Source: Chloroflexi bacterium OLB15 (GTDB taxonomy: Bacteria; Chloroflexota; Anaerolineae; Aggregatilineales; Phototrophicaceae). From it: 57,912 nt of DNA. Within the stretch, counting starts at the first letter, position 1. Each line of letters starts with the position of its first letter. The stretch lies in assembly GCA_001567085.1 (NCBI GenBank), contig LMZS01000021.1, forward strand, positions 1 through 57,912, written 5' to 3'. A program made the translations under genes and the position numbers. Positions 9,246-18,195 of the stretch are shown one piece after another. The notes under the pieces were generated by a model. That model ran no database searches. It had not been told where the DNA came from and saw only the letters and a list, made by a program, of their open reading frames with translations.

Positions 9246-10667
9246 TCAGGCCGCAGTACGTAATACGATCCGCGTTTTTTCACCCAGTTTCTTAAGCACA
9301 TTCCGATTGACCAGATCAGCAAGGTCGCGGCGGATGGTTTCGGCGTGAACGTCAGGGTATTGCGCCTGAAGGTCTTTGTTGGTGATGCGAGTATTGCCAG
9401 TATGCAGGAATACCAGCGCAGATTCCTGACGTGGGTTGATGGCCTGCCCCTTATACATGCCCTGAAACTCTGAAAGCGACGGGGTTTCGGCATGCAGCTC
9501 AGCCTGATTAGGCTCGTACTGGTTGAACAGCACCGCTTTGAACATACTGGGCGTGTCTTCAAATTGCGGCGCGCGCAGGCTGCGCTCACGCATGAGCGAG
9601 AAGACGCGATTAACGCCATACCCCAATCGCTCAATATAGTGCATGTCTGAAAGCACCTGCACGATGGCTGGATTGCGTGAGAAGCGCTCATCCTTCATGT
9701 TGTCCAGCGTAATTGGGCCGGGCAACCCGCCGGGGCTGATCACTTCCATGCGGTTGCGATATAGGTTCAAGTGAACACAGTCACCTTCAATGCTGTAATC
9801 GCGGTGGGCAACTGCGTTGACAACGAGTTCACGGGCTGCCTCTAACGGTACCTCATATTGCTCGCTGCGCGCCATGCTGTAGCTGATAGAAACGCCTTTA
9901 CGTAAATGATCGCGTAAAAACGCCTCTGTACGCTCCAGTTGATCGGGGATCGTGCCGATGATATCCTGCTTGATGAACCGATCCGACATGGTATCGTCAT
10001 TGAAGCGCGCCGCTGTAATTTCAGCGCTGCGGATAAAGCGACCGGGGTCTTTGCCAAACAACAGTAAGCCTGCGTGGGTAGGGCGCATGCGACCAGTTTG
10101 GTCATTCAGGCATCCGCGCCGTAATAACGTATTTTCGACGCCGCTTTCATTGGCAACGCCCAAATGGCGGGCATACGCAGTAGCCTTCTCCCAATCTAAA
10201 TCATCAAGGCTGGCACGGGCAGCAGCTTCGGTTTCAAAGCTGAGATCGCCACGTTCAATGAACATACGCCGCAAATCGCGCGGCGCCAGCGCCTTATTTT
10301 CAGTCTCTTGCCGCACCAGGAAACGGCCATCATAGCTGTAAACATGAGGCATCCCGCGCGGAATGTGAGTGACTATTAGGGGGCGATCATTCAAGCGCAC
10401 AATTTGCGGGTACGGAATGATTAGGCGAGGCTCAATGGCTAATGCGGCCTGTACGACGCGATCAGCCACATTGTTTTGATCTTTCACGCCAATGATCGCC
10501 GGTGAAGGCCCAACTACGCCAATCAGCAGCAGCCCGCCCTGATTATTGGCCATGCCGGTGAGCACGCTGGCGATGGTATCCAGCGATGAGCCTTCCGCTA
10601 ACCATTCAAGCGTCGTGCTGCGACCGGCTTTAATGTAAAGGCTGATGTCTTCAGCGGAGATTTCCAT
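9246..10667 (-). CDS. AlbA_2/Schlafen-type ATP-binding transcriptional regulator
   Basis: A 473-residue soluble protein. Residues of about 1-130 are an AlbA_2 (Schlafen AAA_4-like) putative DNA-binding domain (EWLAEGSSLDTIASVLTGM, NNQGGLLLIGV). The central part holds a GHKL/HATPase-like domain with ELVVNAVAHRDYS and NRMEVISPGGLPG. The C-terminus looks like a DeoR-type winged helix (NKDLQAQYPDVHAETIRRD). The family is common but mostly uncharacterised; members are annotated as transcriptional regulators or putative helicases. Its ATG is 6 nt after the lon stop, and the GAGGAG ribosome-binding site lies inside the lon 3' end, so translation should be coupled to lon. Confidence 0.88.
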   Translation of the reverse strand: MEISAEDISLYIKAGRSTTLEWLAEGSSLDTIASVLTGMANNQGGLLLIGVVGPSPAIIGVKDQNNVADRVVQAALAIEPRLIIPYPQIVRLNDRPLIVTHIPRGMPHVYSYDGRFLVRQETENKALAPRDLRRMFIERGDLSFETEAAARASLDDLDWEKATAYARHLGVANESGVENTLLRRGCLNDQTGRMRPTHAGLLLFGKDPGRFIRSAEITAARFNDDTMSDRFIKQDIIGTIPDQLERTEAFLRDHLRKGVSISYSMARSEQYEVPLEAARELVVNAVAHRDYSIEGDCVHLNLYRNRMEVISPGGLPGPITLDNMKDERFSRNPAIVQVLSDMHYIERLGYGVNRVFSLMRERSLRAPQFEDTPSMFKAVLFNQYEPNQAELHAETPSLSEFQGMYKGQAINPRQESALVFLHTGNTRITNKDLQAQYPDVHAETIRRDLADLVNRNVLKKLGEKTRIVLRTAA

Positions 10668-10673
10668 TCGGGA

Positions 10674-13118
10674 TCACTCCTCGTCTTTGTCTTCTTTCTC
10701 GTCACGTTCTTTTCGCAGCCGATCCAGCCGCCGTTCTGCTGGCGTTTCCATCAACACGGAATCAAGAACCTGCTGCATGTCGTCTACAAGTGTGATTTGA
10801 AGCTCGCGCAAGACTGCTTTGGGAAGTTCTTCAAGGTCGCGTTCGTTCTGGCGCGGAATGATCACTTTCTTGATGCGCGCCCGCCGGGCAGCCAATACTT
10901 TTTCCTTGATGCCTCCCACTGGCAATATTTTACCGCGCAGCGTGATTTCGCCAGTCATCGCAAAATCGCTGCGCACTTTACGCTCGGTAAAGGCGGAGAT
11001 TAAGGCTGCCGCCAGTGTTACCCCTGCCGAAGGGCCATCTTTGGGAACAGCGCCTTCAGGCACATGCACATGGACATCGAAATAGTCGAAATCATCGTTT
11101 GGTACGTTGAATTCTTCAGCCCGGTTACGCATGTAACTTAATGCTGCCTGTGCAGATTCCTGCATCACTTCGCCTAATGAACCGGTTAAGAGCAGCGTGC
11201 CTTTACCCGCCAGCACTGATACTTCAATGGTGAGCACATCTCCCCCGAATGGCGTCCATGCCAGCCCGGTTGCCACGCCGATGCTGTCGGTGTCATTAGC
11301 GCGCATGTCATCAAAGGGCGCGGGGCCGAGCAGCTTGTAAACCTGCTTGGCCGTGATTCGGCGTGGATACGGTTTTTCTTCGGTTACCTGCCGCGCAATT
11401 TTCCGGGCGACATTGGCAATTTCACGATCAAGGTTGCGAACGCCAGCCTCATAGGTGTATTCGTGGATCAGGGCGTTGAGCGCTGAACTTTCAAATGACA
11501 GGCCGAGGTTACTTACGCCGTTGGCTTCTAATTCGCGAGGGATTAGAAAGCGTTGGGCGATGGTCAATTTTTCTTCATCGGTATAGCTCGTGAACTCGAT
11601 CACTTCCAGACGATCAAGTAGGGCGGGGGGCAGCGGATCAAGATCGTTGGCGGTAGTGATAAATAGCACTTTGGAAAGATCGTATGGCACTTCCAGATAA
11701 TGATCTGAAAACGCGTGATTTTGCTCTGGATCCAGAATTTCCAGCAGCGCCGACGACGGATCGCCGCGAAAGTCGGTGCCCAACTTGTCAATTTCATCAA
11801 GCATAAATACCGGGTTGATGGTTCCGGCACGGCGCATGGTTTGAACGATTCTGCCGGGCAGCGCGCCGATATATGTGCGGCGGTGACCCCGTATTTCCGC
11901 TTCGTCGCGCACACCGCCTAAGCTGACGCGCACAAATTCGCGCCCCAATGCTGCGGCGATGCTTTTGCCTAATGATGTTTTGCCAACGCCGGGCGGCCCG
12001 ACAAAGCAGAGAATCGGGCTGTGCATTTTCTCGGCGGCTAAGCGCAGCACGGCGATATATTCCAGGATGCGATCTTTTATTTTTGCGAGTCCGTAATGCT
12101 CGCGTTCAAGAATTTCAGCTGCAGCTTTTACATCTAGCTGGTCTGTGGTTTGTTTCGCCCAGGGGATGCTGGTCAGCCAGTCAATATAGGTGCGTACAAT
12201 ACCTACTTCCGGGGCGAGTGGCGACATCATATTCAGCCGCACAAGCTCTTTCATCGCCTTGCTGTGTACTTCTGGAGGCATGTTCGCCTGTTCAATTTGC
12301 CGGGTAACTTCAGTTAGCTCCGCTTGAAATGGATCATCTTCGCCCAACTCGCCCTGAATGATGCGCAGTTGCTCGCGGAGATATAACTCGCGCTGGGTGC
12401 GATCCATTTCCTGCTGAAGTTGACCGGAAATTTCGTCTCTTAGCTCCAGAACCTTTAATTCTTCGCCCAGTAATTTGCCAACTTCATCGAGCCGCTCAAC
12501 CTGATCGAACATTTCCAGAAGGCGCTGGCGCTCTTCTATCGGCAGCGTGAGCGATGCGATCACGAGATCGGCAAGCTGGCCGGGTGTATCGGCATTGAGG
12601 ATATAAAACAGCACCTCATCAGGGATATTCTCGTTGAGGTCGGCTATTTTCTTAAACAGATTAGAGATGACCTGCATTGTTGCCCGAATTTTGCGTGATT
12701 TGACCGGAGCATCTTCAATCACCCGCGCGCGTGCCAGCCAGTAACCGGCATGTGGCTCAATCGAGGCAATTTCTACACGCCGCCGCCCCTGACCCAATGC
12801 CGTTTGGGATCCATTGGGCATATGTAAAATACGTCCCGGCGCAACTTCGACGCCGATGCTAAACACATCTTCCAGCGCGAGAGTTTTACCTGTAAATTCG
12901 GAATCGTGCAGCGCGGTGACGATCACGCTTTGGTGGGCTTGCAGCGCAGCAGATACGGCTTCAGCCGCGCCCGGAGTATCCAGCGCCAGCGGCGAAACAA
13001 TAGCGGGGAATGCAACCAGCCCACGTTGGGGAACCAATGGACGCACCAGATAACCTTCGCTATCTGGCTGAGCTTCTTCTATTTCCTGAAAATCATGGAT
13101 GCCGGGAGAATTGGCCAA
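10674..13118 (-). CDS. lon: ATP-dependent endopeptidase La (Lon protease)
   Basis: Cytoplasmic AAA+ serine protease that degrades misfolded and regulatory proteins. The 814 residues include the N-terminal substrate-binding domain, Walker A (GPPGVGKTS near residue 373), Walker B ([10 protein letters not shown]), the catalytic serine near 696 (PKDGPSAGV) and the dyad lysine near 737 (GGIKEKVLA). The reading frame has no ATG near its 5' end. The only plausible start is TTG at 13118, preceded by AACAGG, with an in-frame stop 17 codons upstream. The acidic/basic tail ([13 protein letters not shown]) is a species feature. The regulator gene at 9246 follows with 6 nt spacing. Confidence 0.96.
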   Translation of the reverse strand: MANSPGIHDFQEIEEAQPDSEGYLVRPLVPQRGLVAFPAIVSPLALDTPGAAEAVSAALQAHQSVIVTALHDSEFTGKTLALEDVFSIGVEVAPGRILHMPNGSQTALGQGRRRVEIASIEPHAGYWLARARVIEDAPVKSRKIRATMQVISNLFKKIADLNENIPDEVLFYILNADTPGQLADLVIASLTLPIEERQRLLEMFDQVERLDEVGKLLGEELKVLELRDEISGQLQQEMDRTQRELYLREQLRIIQGELGEDDPFQAELTEVTRQIEQANMPPEVHSKAMKELVRLNMMSPLAPEVGIVRTYIDWLTSIPWAKQTTDQLDVKAAAEILEREHYGLAKIKDRILEYIAVLRLAAEKMHSPILCFVGPPGVGKTSLGKSIAAALGREFVRVSLGGVRDEAEIRGHRRTYIGALPGRIVQTMRRAGTINPVFMLDEIDKLGTDFRGDPSSALLEILDPEQNHAFSDHYLEVPYDLSKVLFITTANDLDPLPPALLDRLEVIEFTSYTDEEKLTIAQRFLIPRELEANGVSNLGLSFESSALNALIHEYTYEAGVRNLDREIANVARKIARQVTEEKPYPRRITAKQVYKLLGPAPFDDMRANDTDSIGVATGLAWTPFGGDVLTIEVSVLAGKGTLLLTGSLGEVMQESAQAALSYMRNRAEEFNVPNDDFDYFDVHVHVPEGAVPKDGPSAGVTLAAALISAFTERKVRSDFAMTGEITLRGKILPVGGIKEKVLAARRARIKKVIIPRQNERDLEELPKAVLRELQITLVDDMQQVLDSVLMETPAERRLDRLRKERDEKEDKDEE

Positions 13119-13215
13119 CCTGTTCGCTTTCTTAAAGTTTGGATGCGTAGTGGAGTCATCATTTTAACGCAGGGGGAGAGATGGTAAAAGTTGCGGGTTG
13201 CCTCTGGTGATCGGA

Positions 13216-13244
13216 TTGACGGTTGTTTAGACTAACTTGATGAT
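13216..13244 (+). promoter_or_regulatory. Weak candidate promoter for the 13332-17522 operon
   Basis: TTGACG (13216-13221) and GATGAT (13239-13244) are 17 nt apart, in the divergent gap between lon and the FlgD-Ig-like gene. The -35 box is good and the -10 box mediocre. No CIRCE-like inverted repeat was seen for lon in this gap. Confidence 0.3.
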
Positions 13245-13331
13245 AAATGTATCTTGAACCTGCTGAACCCCTTATGGCCAGCCTTTCTTTTGTAGAGAAG
13301 CTGAAAGCCGAAAGAATATGAAAGGGCATTC

Positions 13332-14726
13332 ATGAAACTGTCGTGGAAATGGGTGGTTGGCGCGGCGCTGGTTGCGCTTATCGTTGTGGTGGCGATTGGG
13401 CTTGTGGTGGTGAAACCGCCTCAACAGTTGCTGCTGAATGCTGCCTTTGCCCCTGCTACGATCTCCCCGAATGCCGATGGTATTGATGATATTACGCTGC
13501 TTGAGTACGCGCTTTCGCGGGCGGCCGATATAACCCTCTCTTTTGAAAATGAGGACGGTAGAGTTTTTTATTATCGTCAGAATGAGCCGCGTACAGCGGG
13601 CGATTACAGCGTTTTATTCAGCGGCGTAGTAGATGGCTACGTTAACGAAGGCGAGACGATACAGGGCGAAGTGCTTCGTCGCTTGATGCCGGACGGCACG
13701 TATACATGGCGGTTGGTGGCGAACGGCGAGGGTGGCGAAACGCAGGAGCTAAGCGGGGAATTAGTGCTGGAAGATGGCGAGGCGATGCTGCCTGAAATCC
13801 CTGAATTTACCGTTTATCCAGATGTGTTTACGCCGAATCAGGACGGCATTAGCGATCGTACCGCAATCAATGTTGGCTTGAACAAAGATGCTGATTTGCA
13901 GGTGTATCTTGTGCGCGATGGCATTGAGCCGATTTACATCCCTGAGCGGCTGGAAGGGCTAAACCCAGATTTGCCGACGCTGCGCCACCTGTATGACTAT
14001 GATGGCGGCGTTGATCTCGGAGCAGATCCGCCAGCCGATGGCGAATATACGCTGATCGCGCTTGCGCAGGATACCGTAGGGCAGCGTGTAGAACGCACAG
14101 CCACCATAACCATCGAAAACGGAGGCAAGCCACTAGCTCAGATTGTGCCACAACCAAGCGGCGCCACAGTGGTTTTTGAGGCGCAGCCCTATGATGACGC
14201 ATATTATTCAACGGCAGAGCAGCGCGGAGAGTTGATCCAGCGCCCACAAGACCCACAGGGGCTTTCAACAAATTCGATTACCATGCCTGTAGGCGACATG
14301 CTCGTTTTTCAACTGACTGTGGAAAATTACAGCGCGATTCCCATCCGCACGCACGGCTCCCCGCCGGGGACTGTGTTTGATTGGACGCAGCGAGCAGCCA
14401 CTTTTGGCGAATCAGATGAATCTGGCGCCTGGCGTGTAGGGATTGACTGTGATACTGCTGCCAGCGATTATCCCTGGCGCTGGCGATTGGGTACGGATGA
14501 TGATTTAGCTCAGGTAACCGATCCGCTGGATGAGAATATCACCTATTATTATCTGCCGCCTGGCGCGCGAGTGGTGGTGTGGGGCGCAGTGCGTATGAGT
14601 GAAATCGAGGCGCGCAACCCGCAAAATTGCTGGGCAGGCTTGATCCATGAGGATGTTGGACTCACTGATTTGAACGCGCATGTTGGGCCGCGCAGCATTC
14701 TGCTGGTCGATCCTGCCGAAGGATAG
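13332..14726 (+). CDS. Membrane-anchored protein with FlgD-Ig-like and BsuPI-like domains
   Basis: A 464-residue exported protein with one N-terminal membrane helix (about residues 7-29). Two FlgD-type Ig-like repeats follow, each opened by a motif resembling calcium-binding loops: ISPNADGIDD near residue 45 and FTPNQDGISD near 160, both ending in a DGxYTW/DGEYTL strand. The last third (VFQLTVENYSAIPIRTHGSPPG) resembles the BsuPI-type beta domain. FlgD-Ig modules outside flagella are surface scaffolds, and no flagellar gene is present here. ATG 13332 has AAAGG upstream. It leads a four-gene operon with a PhnD-like lipoprotein and two glycosyltransferases, which suggests an envelope role. The exact function is not known. 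Confidence 0.72.
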   Translation: MKLSWKWVVGAALVALIVVVAIGLVVVKPPQQLLLNAAFAPATISPNADGIDDITLLEYALSRAADITLSFENEDGRVFYYRQNEPRTAGDYSVLFSGVVDGYVNEGETIQGEVLRRLMPDGTYTWRLVANGEGGETQELSGELVLEDGEAMLPEIPEFTVYPDVFTPNQDGISDRTAINVGLNKDADLQVYLVRDGIEPIYIPERLEGLNPDLPTLRHLYDYDGGVDLGADPPADGEYTLIALAQDTVGQRVERTATITIENGGKPLAQIVPQPSGATVVFEAQPYDDAYYSTAEQRGELIQRPQDPQGLSTNSITMPVGDMLVFQLTVENYSAIPIRTHGSPPGTVFDWTQRAATFGESDESGAWRVGIDCDTAASDYPWRWRLGTDDDLAQVTDPLDENITYYYLPPGARVVVWGAVRMSEIEARNPQNCWAGLIHEDVGLTDLNAHVGPRSILLVDPAEG

Positions 14727-14765
14727 TCTGACAATTAAGGCAGCCTGAATTGTTCAGCGAGAAAA

Positions 14766-15812
14766 ATGCCATTACGATTGGGATATTGGCTTCTACTTCT
14801 TGTCGCTGCCTATCGTCAAGGAAGGTGTGCTATTCGCCGGCGGTTTTTAATCACAAGCCTGTTTCTGGCGCTGCTTTCAATAATGGTGTTAGCTGGATGC
14901 CGTCGTGGTGGGGCGGGCGGCCCTACAGCACAACCTACAGCGACGTATACCCCGCGCTCAACGCCGCTTCCTGCGCTAACAGCGACCCCTGTGCCCGGAT
15001 CGGCTGACAGCCCGATTCGGATGCTGATTGTGCAGCCTGAAGATGCCCGTGTTTCGGCATTAGGCAGCGCGGCTGAAGAGCTGCAAACGATGCTGAACGA
15101 GCAGCTTGGTTTAACCTTTGAAGTTGAACTTGTAGAATCTTCGGCAGATGCCGTCCGCGAAGTTTGTGATACCGCCTCTGGCGCTCCGGTGCTTGCCTGG
15201 CTGGATGGCGTGGCTTATGCCACGATCAACGCGCTGGAGTGTGGTTACGATTTGCTGCAACTGGAACGTGACAGCGATGAGCCTTTTGGCGAAACGATAC
15301 AGATCATCGTGAATGATGGGTCTGGTATTAACAGCATGCGCGGGCTAGCCGATTCTGCATTTTGCCGTATTTCATATGCTGATCGCATGACCTGGCTGCT
15401 GCCTTCACTGCTGATGCAGTCAAATGGCGTTGATCCGACCACTGACCTTGAAACTGTAAACGATTTTGAAGATATGGACGCGCTGCTTGAAGCTGTAGAT
15501 CAAGGGGATTGCCAGGCAGCAGGGGTAAGCGCTGCCTATTTTGCGAATGTGCAGCCGGGTCGCCGCCGCAATATTGAGGTGTTGGACGATACTATCAATG
15601 TTCCTTACGGCATTCTGGTCGCATCAGCACAGGTGCCCTTAGGTGATCGTGAAGCTGTCCAAACCGGGTTAGTCGCGCTCGAAACGGGCGATTGGCTGGA
15701 AACGCTGTTTAGGGCGGATGCGATCAGTGAAATTGATGCTGAAGCGCTTGAGAACTGGACATCTGTATTGGAAAGCACTGGCATTGATTTTGCCACGCTT
15801 GCGAGGCCATGA
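14766..15812 (+). CDS. PhnD-like (phosphate/phosphonate-type) substrate-binding lipoprotein
   Basis: An exported lipoprotein of up to 348 residues. The lipobox is VLAGC with C45, followed by a Thr/Pro-rich linker. The mature part resembles PhnD-type periplasmic binding proteins: SADSPIRMLIVQPEDARVS, an AEELQTMLNEQLGLTFEVEL segment and a late TGLVALETGDWLE. No ABC permease or ATPase is next to it, so it may be an orphan sensor or scaffold. The first 25 residues before IRRRFLIT look redundant for a signal peptide. A strong AAGGAAGGTG lies just upstream of an ATT codon at that point, so the start is uncertain. Its stop overlaps the next start by 4 nt (ATGA). Confidence 0.75.
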   Translation: MPLRLGYWLLLLVAAYRQGRCAIRRRFLITSLFLALLSIMVLAGCRRGGAGGPTAQPTATYTPRSTPLPALTATPVPGSADSPIRMLIVQPEDARVSALGSAAEELQTMLNEQLGLTFEVELVESSADAVREVCDTASGAPVLAWLDGVAYATINALECGYDLLQLERDSDEPFGETIQIIVNDGSGINSMRGLADSAFCRISYADRMTWLLPSLLMQSNGVDPTTDLETVNDFEDMDALLEAVDQGDCQAAGVSAAYFANVQPGRRRNIEVLDDTINVPYGILVASAQVPLGDREAVQTGLVALETGDWLETLFRADAISEIDAEALENWTSVLESTGIDFATLARP

Positions 15813-16765
15813 CTTCACTTGACCTTGTAACGGTCATTGTTTCCTGGAATACCCGTGAACTGACCTTACAGGCGCTGCGCAGCCTGACGGATGATCTGGC
15901 GGACAGCGGGCTAAGCAGCGCAATTTATGTAGTTGATAACGCCTCGTCAGATGGCACTTCGGAAGCGGTCATTAACGCTTTTCAGGATGTGCAACTGATC
16001 TCCAGTAAAACCAATCTTGGTTTTGTAAAAGCGAATAATCTGGCGCTGCGTGAGATTGGCTTTGATAGCGGCGATCCGGTTGATGTTTCAACGCTGCCCC
16101 GCGCGGTTTACTTATTAAACCCAGATACCATAACCCAATCCGGCGCGACAAAAGCCCTGTTTCATGCCCTGATGAGCGATGAACAGTTAGGGCTGGTTGG
16201 CGCTCAACTCGCTTATGAAGATGGCAGCTTTCAGCATGGCGCTTTTGCTTTTCCCGGTCTTTTTCAACTGTGGGCAGAGTTATTTCCGGTTCCCGGCAGA
16301 TTTTATGAAAGCCGCTTGAATGGACGCTACCCGCGCGAACAATATGCGGTAGGTAAGCCGTTTGAGGTTGATTTTGTGTTGGGCGCGACGATGATGCTTC
16401 GTCGTGAAACGGTACAGGCCACCGGGCTGTTTGATGAGCGCTATTTCATGTTTTGCGAGGAAATTGATTGGGCGTGGCGAATTCATCAGGCTGGATATAA
16501 GGTTATGTGTGTGCCGCAAGCCCATGTGACTCATTTAAGTGGGCAAAGCACCGGTCAGGCGAAACCGCAAACGGTGGTGCGCCTATGGACTAGCCGCTTG
16601 CAGTTGTTTAAAACGTTCTACCCGGCATGGAAGTTTTTTGTAGCGAAGAAACTCATTGTGGTTGGTATGAAACGCCAGTTGCGAAAATTGGATCGCAATA
16701 CCGCTGATGCCGCCGCATTGGCCGAGGCTTATCAGGAAGTGATTTCGTTGGCGCAAAATGCCTGA
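15809..16765 (+). CDS. GT2 family glycosyltransferase (rhamnosyltransferase WbbL-like)
   Basis: A 318-residue cytoplasmic or peripheral-membrane enzyme transferring a nucleotide-activated sugar to a growing glycan. The GT-A nucleotide-binding strand is TVIVSWNTRELTLQALRSL, YVVDNASSDGTSE follows, and the metal-binding DxD equivalent is in LLNPDTI. The acceptor-side signature is GLFDERYFMFCEEIDWAWR. These features place it with WbbL-type rhamnosyl- and related transferases, though the sugar is not certain. The start overlaps the previous stop by 4 nt and the end overlaps the next GT2 gene by 8 nt, so all are in one operon. Confidence 0.9.
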   Translation: MTSLDLVTVIVSWNTRELTLQALRSLTDDLADSGLSSAIYVVDNASSDGTSEAVINAFQDVQLISSKTNLGFVKANNLALREIGFDSGDPVDVSTLPRAVYLLNPDTITQSGATKALFHALMSDEQLGLVGAQLAYEDGSFQHGAFAFPGLFQLWAELFPVPGRFYESRLNGRYPREQYAVGKPFEVDFVLGATMMLRRETVQATGLFDERYFMFCEEIDWAWRIHQAGYKVMCVPQAHVTHLSGQSTGQAKPQTVVRLWTSRLQLFKTFYPAWKFFVAKKLIVVGMKRQLRKLDRNTADAAALAEAYQEVISLAQNA

Positions 16766-17522
16766 ATTAACCGTCATTATTCTGACCCATAATGAAGAAA
16801 AACATATTACAGCATGTATCGAAAGCGCGGCCGCTGCTGATGCCATTATCGTGTTCGATTCCTTCAGCACGGATCACACCGTTGAACTGGCAAAGGCTGC
16901 GGGCGCGGTAGTTATTCAAAACCCGTTTGAAGATTATGCTCAACAGCGGAATGCGGCGCTTTCTAATGTGACTGAGGGCTGGGTGTTGTTCGTTGACGCT
17001 GATGAGCGAATTACGCCAGAGCTTGCCGCTGAAGTGCGTGAGAACATGGATCGTGAAGGATATGCCGGCTTCAGAATACCCAGGCACAACTATATTTTCG
17101 GTAAACTGACGCTGGGGGCGGGGTGGTATCCAGATTATCAGACGCGCTTGTTAAAAGTGGGGAAGGCGCATTATGACCCCTTAAAGCGCGTGCATGAGGT
17201 CGTTATTCTGGATGGGCTGGAGGGAACCCTAAAAAATCCGCTGTTGCATTATAACTATGAACACAGTCAGCAATTTGCTGATAAGCAGCGCCGCTATACA
17301 GCCTTCGAGGCGAAAATTCTTCATGAGAAGGGGATTCGCCCAAAGCCACAGAATTATGTTTTGCAGCCGCTGCGCCATTTTTGGTGGCGTTTTGTCACCC
17401 TGCGGGGCTATCAAGATGGCTTGCATGGGCTGCGTTTAAGCTGCCTGATGAGCTGGTATGAACTCAAGAAATATCTGACGCTGCGAAAGTTGTGGCAAAG
17501 CGCGTCGGCAGTACAGAAATAA
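16758..17522 (+). CDS. GT2 family glycosyltransferase (WaaE/KdtX-like)
   Basis: A 254-residue inverting glycosyltransferase. Motifs are VIILTHNEEKHITACIES, FDSFSTDHTVELAK, the DxD-containing WVLFVDADERI and RHNYIFGKLTLGAGWYPDYQ, typical of the WaaE/KdtX (beta-1,4-glucosyltransferase) group. Because the host is probably not a classical LPS maker, the acceptor is more likely a cell-wall or exopolysaccharide lipid intermediate (inference). The 8-nt overlap with the upstream GT2 shows tight coupling. The gene ends just before a convergent terminator shared with hpf. Confidence 0.9.
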   Translation: MPELTVIILTHNEEKHITACIESAAAADAIIVFDSFSTDHTVELAKAAGAVVIQNPFEDYAQQRNAALSNVTEGWVLFVDADERITPELAAEVRENMDREGYAGFRIPRHNYIFGKLTLGAGWYPDYQTRLLKVGKAHYDPLKRVHEVVILDGLEGTLKNPLLHYNYEHSQQFADKQRRYTAFEAKILHEKGIRPKPQNYVLQPLRHFWWRFVTLRGYQDGLHGLRLSCLMSWYELKKYLTLRKLWQSASAVQK

Positions 17523-17555
17523 AAAGGCGGGCGATCCTGGTACAAATCGCCCGCC
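17521..17555 (-). terminator. Rho-independent terminator for hpf
   Basis: Ten-bp stem GGCGGGCGAT (17526-17535) with its complement 17546-17555 and a 10-nt loop. On the minus strand the stem is followed by TTTTTATTT, a good U-tract. On the plus strand the same hairpin follows the GT2 stop directly but lacks a U-run, so it mainly serves hpf. Confidence 0.85.
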
Positions 17556-17565
17556 ACCTGTTTAC

Positions 17566-18168
17566 TTATATTGTGGGCTTCAAGATGCCATAGCTGCCAT
17601 CATGCCGCCGGTATACGACTGCCGTTTCCTGCGTGTTAGCCTCCTGGAACAGGAAGAACGTATGCCCCAGAAGCTCCATCTGCTCAACAGCTTCCTCTTC
17701 GCTCATTGGAGTAAGCACGATTTCTTTCCGCCGGACTACCGCATGATCGCTTGACGCCTCTTCGATGGCAGCGTACTGGATTTCAGTGCTGTTGCTGCCT
17801 TCTAATGGTAGTTCTTCAGCGAGATTCAATTCTTCGAGTGATGCGCTGAATTTTTCCCTCCCCTTGGGATTACGCTTGCTCTTGAAGCGGGCAATCTGCT
17901 TATACATCTTATCCAACGCGAGGTTAATAGCAGTTTGCGGATCTGCGGGATAACGCTCCTCTGAACGTAAAATCGCGCCGCGTTCATGGCGAACGGTGAT
18001 CTGTGCAGCGATAATGTCTTCACCGCGTCGGGTGTGTTCGCGGTTAAGCTCAAGCCGGGCCTCAGAAATTTTGGGCAGGTAGCGTCCCAGCTTTTCGAGC
18101 TTTTTATGGGCGAACTCTTCAACTTGATCAGTAAGGCGGAGGTTGTTGCTATAGATTTGGATTTCCAT
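17566..18168 (-). CDS. hpf: Long-form ribosome hibernation promoting factor
   Basis: A 200-residue protein that binds the 30S subunit and dimerises 70S ribosomes into inactive 100S particles. The N-terminal HPF/RaiA domain (about residues 1-105) includes LTDQVEEFAHKKLEKLGRY and the basic MYKQIARFKSKRNPKGREK. A variable linker leads to the C-terminal dimerisation domain (MSEEEAVEQMELLGHTFFLF, TAVVYRRHDGSYGI). Having both domains makes it the long form. AGGAG lies 8 nt before ATG 18168. It sits 27 nt after comF and ends in a strong terminator. Confidence 0.95.
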   Translation of the reverse strand: MEIQIYSNNLRLTDQVEEFAHKKLEKLGRYLPKISEARLELNREHTRRGEDIIAAQITVRHERGAILRSEERYPADPQTAINLALDKMYKQIARFKSKRNPKGREKFSASLEELNLAEELPLEGSNSTEIQYAAIEEASSDHAVVRRKEIVLTPMSEEEAVEQMELLGHTFFLFQEANTQETAVVYRRHDGSYGILKPTI

Positions 18169-18195
18169 GACGTAGCTCCTGGTTGCAGCACAATC

